This document shows, one piece after another, positions 53,399 to 62,222 of a stretch of DNA of 64,000 nt; the stretch's first letter is position 1, and the number at the start of each line of letters is the position of its first letter. The translations under genes were made by a program, and so were the position numbers. The DNA is from CAVUEG01 sp963740525. Lineage in GTDB: Bacteria > Actinomycetota > Actinomycetes > Propionibacteriales > Nocardioidaceae. The notes beneath the pieces were generated by a model. That model was not told where the DNA came from and made no database searches. It saw only the letters and a list, made by a program, of their open reading frames with translations. The DNA is taken from the NCBI GenBank assembly GCA_963740525.1, contig CAVUEG010000006.1, forward strand, positions 1,178,001 through 1,242,000, read 5' to 3'.

Positions 53399-54985
53399 AT
53401 GGGGTCCATGTCACCCACCGGCCCAACCAGCAGCCACCTCGCCACCCCGACGGTGACCGTCGGCGTCGGCCCGGTCTCCTTCGAGGAGCTGGTCTCCGTC
53501 GCCCGCCACGGCGCGCGCGTCGTGCTCTCCGACGAGGCCCGCGACGCGATCAAACGGGCCCGCGGCCACGTCGAGACTCTGGCCGCGGCTCCTACTCCGG
53601 CGTACGGCATCTCGACCGGGTTCGGAGCCCTGGCCACGCGGCACATCCCCACCGAGATGCGGACCCAGCTCCAACGGTCGCTGGTGCGCTCGCACGCCGC
53701 CGGCAGCGGGCCGGAGGTCGAGCGCGAGGTCACCCGGGGACTGATGCTCCTGCGGCTCTCGACGCTGGCGACCGGCCACACCGGCATCAAGGTCGAGACG
53801 GCCGAGCTGATGGCCGCGATGCTGTCGGCCGGGATCACGCCCGTGGTGCTGGAGTACGGCTCGCTGGGGTGCTCCGGCGACCTGGCGCCCCTGGCCCACT
53901 GTGCCCTGGCCCTGCTCGGCGAGGGCGAGGTCCGCGACCACGCAGGTGAGCTCCGACCCGCCGCCGACGCGCTGGCCGAGGCGGGACTGACACCGATCGA
54001 GCTCGAGGCCAAGGAGGGACTCGCGCTGATCAACGGCACCGACGGGATGCTCGGCATGCTCGTGCTCGCGCTCACCGACCTGGCGATGCTGCTGCGCACG
54101 GCCGACATCTCCGCCGCCATGTCGGTCGAGGGCCAGCTGGCCACCGACCGGGTCTTCGCCCCCGAGCTCCAGGCGATCCGGCCGCACCCGGGCCAGGCAC
54201 TCTCCGCGGCCAACCTGGTGCGGATCCTGGCCGAGTCGGGGGTGGTCGCCTCGCACCGCGGTCCGGACTGCAACAGGGTGCAGGACGCCTACTCCCTGAG
54301 GTGCTCGCCCCAGGTGCATGGTGCCGCCCGGGACACCGTCGAGCACGCCGCCCTCGTCGCCGGCCGGGAGCTGGCCTCCGCGGTCGACAACCCGGTGGTC
54401 CTCGACGACGGACGGGTGGAGTCCAACGGGAACTTCCACGGTGCTCCGGTCGCCTACGTCCTCGACTTCCTCGCGATCGTCGCGGCCGATGTCGCCTCGA
54501 TCAGCGAGCGGCGTACGGACCGGTTCCTGGACAGGACGCGCAGCCACGGACTGCCGCCGTTCCTGGCCGACGACCCGGGCGTGGACAGCGGGCACATGAT
54601 CGCGCAGTACACCCAGGCCGCGATCGTCTCGGAGATGAAGCGGCTCGCGGCGCCGGCGAGCGTGGACTCCATCCCCTCCAGCGCGATGCAGGAGGACCAC
54701 GTGTCCATGGGCTGGTCCGCGGCCCGCAAGCTCCGTCGCTCCGTCGACGGGCTCACCCGGGTGCTCGCGGTCGAGGTGCTCACCGCTGCGCGGGCCCTGG
54801 ACCTGCGAGCCCCCCTGACCCCCTCGCCCGCTACCGCCGCCGTGGTCGGGCTGCTGAGGTCCTCCGGCGTTCAGGGCCCCGGGCCTGACCGGCACCTGGC
54901 CCCTGAGATCGAGAAGTCCGTCGAGCTGGTGCGCAGCGGTGCCGTGCTCGCCGCCGTCGAATCCGTGATCGGAGAACTCCTGTGA
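53399..54985 (+). CDS. hutH: Histidine ammonia-lyase
   Basis: 528 aa. It converts histidine to urocanate and ammonia. The MIO prosthetic-group motif reads GSLGCSGDLAPLAH, with Cys-Ser-Gly where many HutH proteins have Ala-Ser-Gly. YGISTGFGALA and the later DCNRVQDAYSLRCSPQVHGA and DNPVV segments are conserved. ATG 53399 is preferred over ATG 53408 because GGGAG lies 4 nt upstream. It overlaps hutU by GTGA. Confidence 0.95.
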   Translation: MGSMSPTGPTSSHLATPTVTVGVGPVSFEELVSVARHGARVVLSDEARDAIKRARGHVETLAAAPTPAYGISTGFGALATRHIPTEMRTQLQRSLVRSHAAGSGPEVEREVTRGLMLLRLSTLATGHTGIKVETAELMAAMLSAGITPVVLEYGSLGCSGDLAPLAHCALALLGEGEVRDHAGELRPAADALAEAGLTPIELEAKEGLALINGTDGMLGMLVLALTDLAMLLRTADISAAMSVEGQLATDRVFAPELQAIRPHPGQALSAANLVRILAESGVVASHRGPDCNRVQDAYSLRCSPQVHGAARDTVEHAALVAGRELASAVDNPVVLDDGRVESNGNFHGAPVAYVLDFLAIVAADVASISERRTDRFLDRTRSHGLPPFLADDPGVDSGHMIAQYTQAAIVSEMKRLAAPASVDSIPSSAMQEDHVSMGWSAARKLRRSVDGLTRVLAVEVLTAARALDLRAPLTPSPATAAVVGLLRSSGVQGPGPDRHLAPEIEKSVELVRSGAVLAAVESVIGELL

Positions 54986-56637
54986 ACGACCGCCTGCCCA
55001 TCCACGCCCCGCACGGCACCGAGCTCTCGGCCCTCAGCTGGCAGACCGAGGCGCCGTTGCGGATGCTCATGAACAACCTCGACCCCGAGAACGCCGAGCG
55101 TCCCGAGGACCTCGTCGTGTACGGCGGCACCGGGAAGGCCGCACGCAACTGGGAGTCCTACGACGCCATCGTGCGGACCCTGCGCACGCTGAAGGGCGAC
55201 GAGACCCTGCTCGTCCAGTCGGGCAAGCCGGTCGGTGTCATGCGGACCCACGAGTGGGCGCCGCGGGTGCTGATCGCGAACTCGAACCTCGTGGGGGACT
55301 GGGCGAACTGGGAGGAGTTCCGCCGGCTCGAGGACCTCGGGCTGACGATGTACGGCCAGATGACCGCGGGGTCGTGGATCTACATCGGCACCCAGGGGAT
55401 CCTCCAGGGCACGTTCGAGACCTTCGCCGCCGTCGCCGACAAGAGGTTCGGCGGCACCCTCGCCGGCACCATCACCCTCACCGCCGGACTCGGCGGGATG
55501 GGCGGTGCCCAGCCGCTCGCGGTCACCATGAACGACGGGGTGGCGATCTGTGTCGAGTGCGACCAGTCGCGGATCACCCGACGCATCGAGCACCGCTACC
55601 TCGACGTGCAGGCCGACTCGCTCGAGCACGCCGTCGAGCTGGCCGTCGAGGCGCGCGACGCTCGCCGGCCGCTGTCGATCGGGGTGCTCGGCAACGCGGC
55701 CGAGATGGTCCCGGCTCTGCTGGAGATGCGGGCGCCGATCGACGTCGTCACCGACCAGACCTCGGCCCACGACCCGCTCTACTACCTGCCCGCGGGCACG
55801 GCGTTCGCGGACTGGGACTCCGAGCGCGTGGCCGACCCGGTCGGGTTCACCAAGCGGGCGCAGGACTCGATGGCGACGCATGTGCGGGCGATGGTCGAGT
55901 TCCAGGACGGCGGTGCCGAGGTCTTCGACTACGGCAACTCCATCCGGGACGAGGCCCGCAAAGGCGGCTACGACCGGGCCTTCGAGTTCCCGGGCTTCGT
56001 GCCGGCCTACATCCGGCCGCTCTTCTGCGAGGGCAAGGGGCCGTTCCGCTGGGCGGCGCTCTCGGGCGACCCGGCCGACATCGCCGCCACCGACAGGGCG
56101 ATCCTCGAGCTGTTCCCTCACAACGAGCGCCTGCACAAGTGGATCACCATGGCCGGCGAGCGGGTCGCTTTCCAGGGCCTACCCGCGCGGATCTGCTGGC
56201 TCGGGTACGGCGAACGCCACCTGGCCGGCCTCAAGTTCAACGAGATGGTCGCCTCGGGCGAGCTGAAGGCGCCGGTCGTGATCGGCCGTGACCACCTCGA
56301 CTGCGGGTCGGTGGCCTCGCCGTACCGCGAGACGGAGTCGATGCTCGACGGCTCGGACGCGATCGCCGACTGGCCGCTGCTCAATGCGCTCGTGAACACC
56401 GCGTCGGGTGCCTCGTGGGTCTCGATCCACCACGGCGGCGGGGTCGGCATGGGACGCTCCATCCACGCGGGCCAGGTGTGCGTCGCCGACGGCACCGATC
56501 TCGCCGCGCAGAAGATCGAGCGGGTGCTGACCAACGACCCGGGCATGGGCGTGATCAGGCACGTCGACGCCGGCTACGACGATGCGACCGAGGTGGCCCG
56601 GGAGCGCGGCGTACGCGTGCCCATGCAGGAGTCCTAG
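54982..56637 (+). CDS. hutU: Urocanate hydratase
   Basis: 551 aa, the usual urocanase size. It forms imidazolonepropionate from urocanate using tightly bound NAD. Landmarks are YGGTGKAARNW at the start, GGMGGAQPLAVTMN, the EFPGFVPAYIRPLF region and GRDHLDCGSVASPYRETE near the active site. The GTG start overlaps the hutH stop, so the pair is cotranscribed. Two leftward genes (DUF1992 and nitroreductase) then interrupt the hut set. Confidence 0.96.
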   Translation: MNDRLPIHAPHGTELSALSWQTEAPLRMLMNNLDPENAERPEDLVVYGGTGKAARNWESYDAIVRTLRTLKGDETLLVQSGKPVGVMRTHEWAPRVLIANSNLVGDWANWEEFRRLEDLGLTMYGQMTAGSWIYIGTQGILQGTFETFAAVADKRFGGTLAGTITLTAGLGGMGGAQPLAVTMNDGVAICVECDQSRITRRIEHRYLDVQADSLEHAVELAVEARDARRPLSIGVLGNAAEMVPALLEMRAPIDVVTDQTSAHDPLYYLPAGTAFADWDSERVADPVGFTKRAQDSMATHVRAMVEFQDGGAEVFDYGNSIRDEARKGGYDRAFEFPGFVPAYIRPLFCEGKGPFRWAALSGDPADIAATDRAILELFPHNERLHKWITMAGERVAFQGLPARICWLGYGERHLAGLKFNEMVASGELKAPVVIGRDHLDCGSVASPYRETESMLDGSDAIADWPLLNALVNTASGASWVSIHHGGGVGMGRSIHAGQVCVADGTDLAAQKIERVLTNDPGMGVIRHVDAGYDDATEVARERGVRVPMQES

Positions 56638-56678
56638 CCCCGGTTCGGGCGTCGGTTCTGCGTCGGCTCAGCGTCGGC

Positions 56679-57260
56679 TCAGCGGCGCTGCCACCACCGG
56701 CGCCCGGTCGGCCGGGCGCGCGGCTCGGGGCTCTCCTGCGCCGCCAGCGCTGCCCGCTGGGCGGCACGGCGTGCCTCGCGTCGTGCACGCCATGCCTCGA
56801 CCTCGCCGTCGACGTCGCGGGTGGGGGTGACCACCGGGGGGCCACCCGCCAGCTGTCGGCGGGCCTCGATGATCCGGGCGTTGAAGTCCTCGACCAGCCG
56901 CCGCACCGAGCGCTCGGCGGTCTCGCGGTCGAGCCGGTCGTCGAACCGCGCGTCCTCCTGCCGCAGGGAGAGCGCCGGCGGGGCCAGGCCGGTGAGCTGC
57001 TCGCGCTCGATCAGCCGCTTGACCCACCAGTCCGGGTCGTGGTTCCCGTCGAGGTCTTGAAGCGGCTTCCCGGCGCCGGGCAGGTCGTCGAACTCTCCTC
57101 GCGCCATCGCCTGCTGGACCTGCAGGTCCACCCATCTGGCCTGGTCACGGATCCGCTCGGCGGCCGCGCCCTTGCCGGTGCGCTCGTCACGCTCGGGCTC
57201 CTGCGGGCCGACTCGTCCTGGTCGACCGGGCTGCTCGGGCTGGTCGGGCTGTTGCGTCAT
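56679..57260 (-). CDS. DUF1992 (DnaJ-homologue-like) protein
   Basis: 193 aa. The central domain with QVQQAMARGEFDDLPGAGKPL and a following DWWVKRLIEREQL is the DUF1992 signature, also found in DNAJC28. The N-terminus is Pro/Gln-rich and the C-terminus Arg-rich; both appear disordered. No J-domain is present. It is convergent with hutU (41 bp). Function unknown. Confidence 0.88.
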   Translation of the reverse strand: MTQQPDQPEQPGRPGRVGPQEPERDERTGKGAAAERIRDQARWVDLQVQQAMARGEFDDLPGAGKPLQDLDGNHDPDWWVKRLIEREQLTGLAPPALSLRQEDARFDDRLDRETAERSVRRLVEDFNARIIEARRQLAGGPPVVTPTRDVDGEVEAWRARREARRAAQRAALAAQESPEPRARPTGRRWWQRR

Positions 57261-57389
57261 CGGAAGGTCACCCCCAGCGTGGATTTTACCGGGTCGGGTT
57301 CTCGGATCTCAGACGTGTTCGGGTGCGGCCTGCTTCTCCGGCGGGGTCGGGGGTAGTGGAATGGCCCTATGCGCGCACCCGCACCGCCG

Positions 57390-57998
57390 TCACCAGTGGT
57401 GGTGGTGCACGACCTCGGCGGCCGACTTGCGCGGGCGGCGCGTGGGGGAGCCGGCGGCGCCCGGGTCGTCGGTCCGATGGCCGACCGTGACCACGCCGAT
57501 CGGGGTGAACTCGTCCGGGACGCCGAACTCCGCCCGGAAGCTCGCGTCGTGGCTGGGTGGGATGCCGAAGAAGCAGGCACCCAGGCCCTCGTCGACCGCG
57601 GTCTGCAGGATCAGCAACGAGGCCATGGCGGCGTCCATGTGCCAGAACGGCACCGGCCAGCGCGCCTCGTCCTCGTCGGTCCAGCCCTTGTCCGGCTCGG
57701 CGTAGCGATGGAGGTACGCCGCCTTGCTGGAGCACGGCACGATCACCACCGGTGCCTGCATCATCCCGGTGAGCCAGTCGTCCGGTGCCGCCAGCGACTC
57801 GGGGTCGGTGGTCGCCCGCCAGAAGCGCTCCACGTCCTCGGTCCGGTCGAGCCTGAGGAACGCCCAGCCCTGGCTGAAGCCCGCACTCGGCGCGCGCACC
57901 GCGTTGTCGAGCATCCGGTCCACCACTGTGGGGTCCACCGGATCCGTGCGGTAGTTGCGGACCATGCGGCGGCGGCGTACGACGTCCTGGAACTCCAT
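57390..57998 (-). CDS. Nitroreductase-family FMN protein
   Basis: 202 aa. FMN-binding segments RRRRMVRNY and RAPSAGFSQGW are at the start, with GLGACFFGIP near residue 145. The C-terminus ends in a natural HHHHW run, which might bind metal. Substrate unknown. It is divergent from the M20 gene with 41 bp between. It is probably not part of histidine breakdown. Confidence 0.87.
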   Translation of the reverse strand: MEFQDVVRRRRMVRNYRTDPVDPTVVDRMLDNAVRAPSAGFSQGWAFLRLDRTEDVERFWRATTDPESLAAPDDWLTGMMQAPVVIVPCSSKAAYLHRYAEPDKGWTDEDEARWPVPFWHMDAAMASLLILQTAVDEGLGACFFGIPPSHDASFRAEFGVPDEFTPIGVVTVGHRTDDPGAAGSPTRRPRKSAAEVVHHHHW

Positions 57999-58039
57999 GG
58001 CCGCGATCCTGCCCTACCCGAGCGAAGGAACCGAGTGCG

Positions 58040-59254
58040 ATGAGCTTCGAGGAGATGTGGGCCGACCTGGCACCCGTCGGTCGGTCGGCGACCAGCGGCG
58101 GCTACTTCCGGCAGCCCTTCGACGCTGCCGAGCGCGAGTGCCACGCCTGGTTCCTCGAGCAGTGCGCGGCTCGGCGCCTCGAGGTCGAGCACGACGGCAA
58201 CGGCAACACGCTCGCCTGGTGGCGGCCGGCCGCGGAGAGCGGGACCTCGGAGGCAGCATCGGCACGGGCGGTGCTCACGGGCTCGCACCTGGACTCGGTG
58301 CTCGACGGGGGTGCCTACGACGGCCCGCTCGGCGTGGTCTCGGCGCTGGCCGCCGTCGACCTGCTCCGGGAGCGTGGCTTCGAGCCGTCCCGCCCGATCG
58401 TGGTGGGTGCCTTCGCGGAGGAGGAGGGGTCACGTTTCGGGCTGGCCTGCCTCGGCTCGAGGCTCCTCACCGGCACCACCACGCCCGAGCAGGCGCGTGA
58501 GCTGCGCGACCGCGACGGCACCTTCCTGCTCGACGGGATGGCCGCTGCCGGGGTGGAGCCGTCCCTGGGCCGCACCGACCTCATGGATCGGGTGGAGTGC
58601 TTCGTCGAGCTTCACGTCGAACAGGGGCGGGACCTCGTCGACCGGGACGTCCCGATCGGCGTCGCGAGTGCGATCTGGCCGCACGGCCGCTACCGCTTCG
58701 ACTTCGGCGGCGAGGCGAACCATGCCGGCACGACGCGGATGGAGGACCGGCACGACCCGATGCTGACCTATGCGATGACCGCGCTCGCGGCCAACAAGCA
58801 GGCCAGGACCAGCGGGCAACGAGCGACCTTCGGCCGGGTCGACGTACGACCCAACGGCACGAATGCCGTGCCCAGCCGGGTGACCGCCTGGCTCGACGCC
58901 CGCGCGGAGAGCGGTGAGCTCCTCGAGGCGATGCTCGCCGACATCGAGCGGCTCGCTGTCGAGCGCGCGAGGCGAGACGGGACCACATGTGAGGTGACGG
59001 CGGAGTCGGTCTCCCCGGCTGTCCACTTCGACGGCGACCTGGCGGCGCGCGTGGCCGACAGGAGGTGGCCGGTGATCCCGACCATGGCCGGTCACGATGC
59101 GGGCGTCCTCTCCGCCGCTGGCGTCCCGACGGCGATGCTGTTCGTGCGCAACCCCACCGGCATCTCGCACTCGCCCCACGAGTCCGCGGAGATGGCCGAC
59201 TGCCTGGTCGGGGTCGAGGCGCTGGCGGACACGCTGACGAGGCTCGCCGGATGA
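58040..59254 (+). CDS. M20-family amidohydrolase (allantoate/N-carbamoyl type) in hut operon
   Basis: 404 aa. Metal ligands appear in order: GSHLDS, GAYDGPLG, AEEEGSRF, ELHVEQG and ISHSPHE near the C-terminus, as in allantoate amidohydrolases and carbamoylases. The dimerisation/lid domain is between. Its stop overlaps the hutF start (ATGA), so it belongs to a hut operon. HutF makes N-formylglutamate; no HutG-type deformylase is present in the window, so this enzyme is the best candidate to release glutamate and formate. The substrate is inferred from context. Confidence 0.9.
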   Translation: MSFEEMWADLAPVGRSATSGGYFRQPFDAAERECHAWFLEQCAARRLEVEHDGNGNTLAWWRPAAESGTSEAASARAVLTGSHLDSVLDGGAYDGPLGVVSALAAVDLLRERGFEPSRPIVVGAFAEEEGSRFGLACLGSRLLTGTTTPEQARELRDRDGTFLLDGMAAAGVEPSLGRTDLMDRVECFVELHVEQGRDLVDRDVPIGVASAIWPHGRYRFDFGGEANHAGTTRMEDRHDPMLTYAMTALAANKQARTSGQRATFGRVDVRPNGTNAVPSRVTAWLDARAESGELLEAMLADIERLAVERARRDGTTCEVTAESVSPAVHFDGDLAARVADRRWPVIPTMAGHDAGVLSAAGVPTAMLFVRNPTGISHSPHESAEMADCLVGVEALADTLTRLAG

Positions 59255-60564
59255 GCACGTCGTACCTGCTCGAGCGGGCGTACGTCGACGGTGAGGTGCT
59301 CGACGACGTCACCGTCACGATCGACGGCGGCGTGTTCACGTCGGTCGGCGGTGGAGCGGTCGACGGCGCGACTCGCCTTGCCGGGTTGACGATTCCTGGT
59401 CTGGCGAACTGTCACAGCCATGCCTTCCACCGCGCCCTTCGCGGCCGGACCCAGCGAGACGGCGGCACGTTCTGGACCTGGCGCGAGCGGATGTACGCGC
59501 TGGCGGCGACGTTGACCCCGGAGAGCTACCACGCACTCGCCCGCGCCACCTTCCGGGAGATGGTCGCCGCCGGCATCACCGTGGTGGGTGAGTTCCACTA
59601 CCTGCACCACCAGCCCGACGGCACGCCGTACGACGACCCGAACGAGATGGGGCAGGCGGTGATCGCGGCGGCGACCGAAGCCGGGCTGCGGATCACGCTC
59701 CTCGACACCTGCTATCTCGCTGCCGGCATCGGGCGCGAGCCGGAGGGTGCGCAGGTGCGGTTCTCGGACCGGGACGCCCTTCGGTGGGGCGCCCGGGTGG
59801 GGGAGCTGGGCTCCCGACCGAACGTGCGGGTCGGCGCCGCCGTCCACTCGGTCCGGGCGGTGCCGCGTGACCAGGTCGGCGACGTCGTGGCAGCGGCAGC
59901 GGGCCGGCCTCTCCACGTCCATGTCTCGGAGCAGGTCGCCGAGAACGACGCGTGCCTGGCAGCGCACGGCGTGACCCCGGTGGGGCTGCTGCACGAAGCC
60001 GGTGCGCTCGGTCCGATGACCACCGCGGTGCACGCCACCCACCTCACCGACCGGGACGTCGGGTTGCTCGGTGAGACCGGAACCCATGCCTGCTTCTGTC
60101 CCACCACCGAGCGCGATCTGGGCGACGGCATCGGTCCGTCCCGTGCGTTGGCTGCCGCCGGGGCGCGGTTGACAGTCGGCTCGGACAGCCATGCGGTGAT
60201 CGACCTCTTCGAGGAGATGCGCGCGGTCGAGCTGGACGAACGGCTTGCCAGCCGGGCCCGGGGTCACTGGTCGCCCGACGAGCTCCTCGCGGCGGCCACC
60301 GAGGTCGGTCACGCGAGCCTCGGGTTCGACGACGCCGGCCGGATCGCGGTCGGCCAGCGCGCGGACCTCGTCACCCTGGGGACGGCGAGCACCCGAACCG
60401 CCGGGACCGGCGCCGGCGCCGAGACCGCCGTCTACGCCGCGACCGCAGCCGACGTCACCCGGGTGGTCGTCGATGGGATGGTGGTCTTCAACGAGGGCGA
60501 TGCCGTCGACATCGGCCGCGAGCTCGACGACGCCATCGCGAGGGTCTGGAGGGAGACGCAGTGA
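59251..60564 (+). CDS. hutF: Formimidoylglutamate deiminase
   Basis: 437 aa amidohydrolase-superfamily enzyme. Zinc ligands are in NCHSHAFHRAL, the later HVHVSEQ and the SDSHAVIDLFEEMR segment. It converts N-formimidoylglutamate to N-formylglutamate plus ammonia, so the pathway here is the five-step one. ATG overlaps the M20 stop and the stop overlaps the hutI GTG. Confidence 0.93.
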   Translation: MSTSYLLERAYVDGEVLDDVTVTIDGGVFTSVGGGAVDGATRLAGLTIPGLANCHSHAFHRALRGRTQRDGGTFWTWRERMYALAATLTPESYHALARATFREMVAAGITVVGEFHYLHHQPDGTPYDDPNEMGQAVIAAATEAGLRITLLDTCYLAAGIGREPEGAQVRFSDRDALRWGARVGELGSRPNVRVGAAVHSVRAVPRDQVGDVVAAAAGRPLHVHVSEQVAENDACLAAHGVTPVGLLHEAGALGPMTTAVHATHLTDRDVGLLGETGTHACFCPTTERDLGDGIGPSRALAAAGARLTVGSDSHAVIDLFEEMRAVELDERLASRARGHWSPDELLAAATEVGHASLGFDDAGRIAVGQRADLVTLGTASTRTAGTGAGAETAVYAATAADVTRVVVDGMVVFNEGDAVDIGRELDDAIARVWRETQ

Positions 60565-61721
60565 GCTCACTGGTGCTGACCGGGATCGGCGAGCTGGTCA
60601 CCAACGACCCGGTGCACGACGGGACCCCGCTCGGGGTGGTCCGCGGTGCGGCGGTGGTGATCGAGGCCGACCGGGTCGTCTGGGTGGGCCGTTCGGGCGA
60701 CGCGCCCGCAGCGGACTCGGCGTACGACGCGAGTGGGCGTGCGGTGGTCCCGGGTTTCGTTGACTCGCACTCGCACCTGGTGTTCTCGGGCGACCGGTCC
60801 GCGGAGTTCGCGGCCAGGATGACGGGCGATCCCTACTCCGCCGGAGGGATCCGCACCACGGTCGCCGCGACCCGCGCGGCCACGGACGAGGAGCTCGCGC
60901 TGCGCGTGGCCACACTCGTCGAGGAGATGCGGCGGCAGGGCACGACCACCGTGGAGATCAAGAGCGGCTACGGGTTGACCGCGCGGGACGAGGCCCGGTC
61001 GCTGGCCATCGCCCGGGCGTTCACGGAGGAGACGACGTACCTCGGTGCCCATGTCGTGCCGGACGAGTACGCCGACGACCCGGCCGGCTACGTCGACCTG
61101 GTGACCGGCCCGATGCTCGACGCGTGCGCTCCGCATGCTCGTTGGGTGGATGTCTTCTGTGAGCGCGGGGCGTTCGACGCCGACCAGGCGCACGCGGTCC
61201 TGGCTGCGGGGATGGCCGCAGGTCTGCGCCCCCGGGTGCACGCGAACCAGCTGGGCGAGGGGCCCGGCATCCAGCTGGCGTGTGAGATCGGCGCCGCCGC
61301 GGCCGACCACTGCACCTATGCCAGCGACGACGACCTGGCTGCCCTCGCCGGCTCGGGCACGGTCGCCACTCTGCTGCCCGGGGTGGAGTTCTCGACGCGC
61401 TCGCCGTACCCGGACGCGCGGCGCTTCCTCGAGGCCGGCGTGACGGTCGCGCTGGCGTCGGACTGCAACCCGGGGTCGTGCTACTCGTCGTCGATGCCGC
61501 TGTGTGTGGCGCTTGCGGTGCGCGAGATGCGGATGTCCCCCGCCGAGGCGCTCTGGTCAGCGACCGCAGGCGGTGCGCGCGCCCTGCAGCGCGACGACGT
61601 GGGGGTGCTCCGGCCGGGTGCCCGTGCGGACCTCGTGGTGCTGGCGGCGCCGTCGTACGTCCATCTGGCCTACCGGCCCGGCGTGCCCCTGGTCTCCGAG
61701 GTCTTCAGCCGCTCCCGCTGA
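60561..61721 (+). CDS. hutI: Imidazolonepropionase
   Basis: 386 aa. It hydrolyses imidazolonepropionate to N-formimidoylglutamate. Motifs: VDSHSHLVFSGDR for zinc, EIKSGYGL, RVHANQLGEG, ADHCTYA and ASDCNPGSCYSSSMP. GTG overlaps the hutF stop. It is the last gene of the M20-hutF-hutI unit, so the complete set histidine to glutamate is present if the M20 enzyme acts as deformylase. Confidence 0.95.
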   Translation: MSSLVLTGIGELVTNDPVHDGTPLGVVRGAAVVIEADRVVWVGRSGDAPAADSAYDASGRAVVPGFVDSHSHLVFSGDRSAEFAARMTGDPYSAGGIRTTVAATRAATDEELALRVATLVEEMRRQGTTTVEIKSGYGLTARDEARSLAIARAFTEETTYLGAHVVPDEYADDPAGYVDLVTGPMLDACAPHARWVDVFCERGAFDADQAHAVLAAGMAAGLRPRVHANQLGEGPGIQLACEIGAAAADHCTYASDDDLAALAGSGTVATLLPGVEFSTRSPYPDARRFLEAGVTVALASDCNPGSCYSSSMPLCVALAVREMRMSPAEALWSATAGGARALQRDDVGVLRPGARADLVVLAAPSYVHLAYRPGVPLVSEVFSRSR

Positions 61722-61743
61722 GCCGGGGCGAACCTCCCGTAGG

Positions 61744-61795
61744 CACCCCAGTGCGCCTCGCCACCCCCAGTGCGCCTCGCCACCCCAGTGCACCC
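61744..61795. repeat. 18-19-bp tandem repeats after hutI
   Basis: CACCCCAGTGCGCCTCGC occurs at 61744-61761 and again with one extra C at 61762-61780. A third partial copy (CACCCCAGTGC) follows. More loosely similar CACCCCAG pieces continue to about 61830. It is non-coding and close to the hutI stop. No function is visible. Confidence 0.8.
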
Positions 61796-61888
61796 CAGGG
61801 CACTTCGGTACCCCAGGGACCCTCAGCACCCCAGCGACCTACGTCCGCCCAGCCCAGCCCAGCCGGCCACCGCCTCAGGGGCCATCCA

Positions 61889-61946
61889 TTGGTCACAAAC
61901 TGCATGTTCCGCAGCCCAAAAGCTGCGGTTGGGGGACCAAACCGCA
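61889..61946. other. Nested stem-loops in the gap between hutI and the small gene
   Basis: An inner perfect stem CCGCAGC-CCAAAA-GCTGCGG (61909-61928) lies inside outer arms TTGGTC/GACCAA (61889-61894 and 61935-61940). A competing stem TGCGGTT/AACCGCA (61924-61930 and 61940-61946) shares the right arm, so two folds are mutually exclusive. The 347-bp gap 61722-62068 holds this, the tandem repeats and no protein gene. Confidence 0.6.
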
Positions 61947-62068
61947 AGTCCGAACGCAGTGAGGTACGGGGGCGGGCGGGTGGGGCAGATACGACGTTCT
62001 TCCGATGTGCGGGGGTACCTCAGAGACACAGGATCGAGGCATTCACACCACCACGAGGAGCCACGATC

Positions 62069-62200
62069 ATGTTTCCCATCGCCGCGTACTACCAGGCCAG
62101 TGAGGTCGCCGCGGTCCGCGAGCGGACCAGCCGCAGCTGGCGGGCCGTCCGCGGCCGGCGCCGCCACCACCACCGGCGCCGAGCCGCTGCAATTGACTGA
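62069..62200 (+). CDS. Small basic protein (43 aa)
   Basis: It encodes MFPIAAYYQASEVAAVRERT and then a run rich in Arg and His ending AAAID. GAGGAG (62055-62060) lies 8 nt before the ATG, an excellent ribosome site. It stops 22 bp before the AAA-LuxR regulator starts, on the same strand. The basic tail suggests nucleic-acid or membrane contact. No family is recognised. Confidence 0.6.
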   Translation: MFPIAAYYQASEVAAVRERTSRSWRAVRGRRRHHHRRRAAAID

Positions 62201-62222
62201 CGTCACCCGCCATGATGGGGGT

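Noticed and set aside
57390..57407. His-tag-like HHHH at the end of the nitroreductase as vector contamination
   Set aside because: It is encoded within native high-GC sequence continuous with the gene, followed by Trp and the natural stop, with no vector sequence around it.
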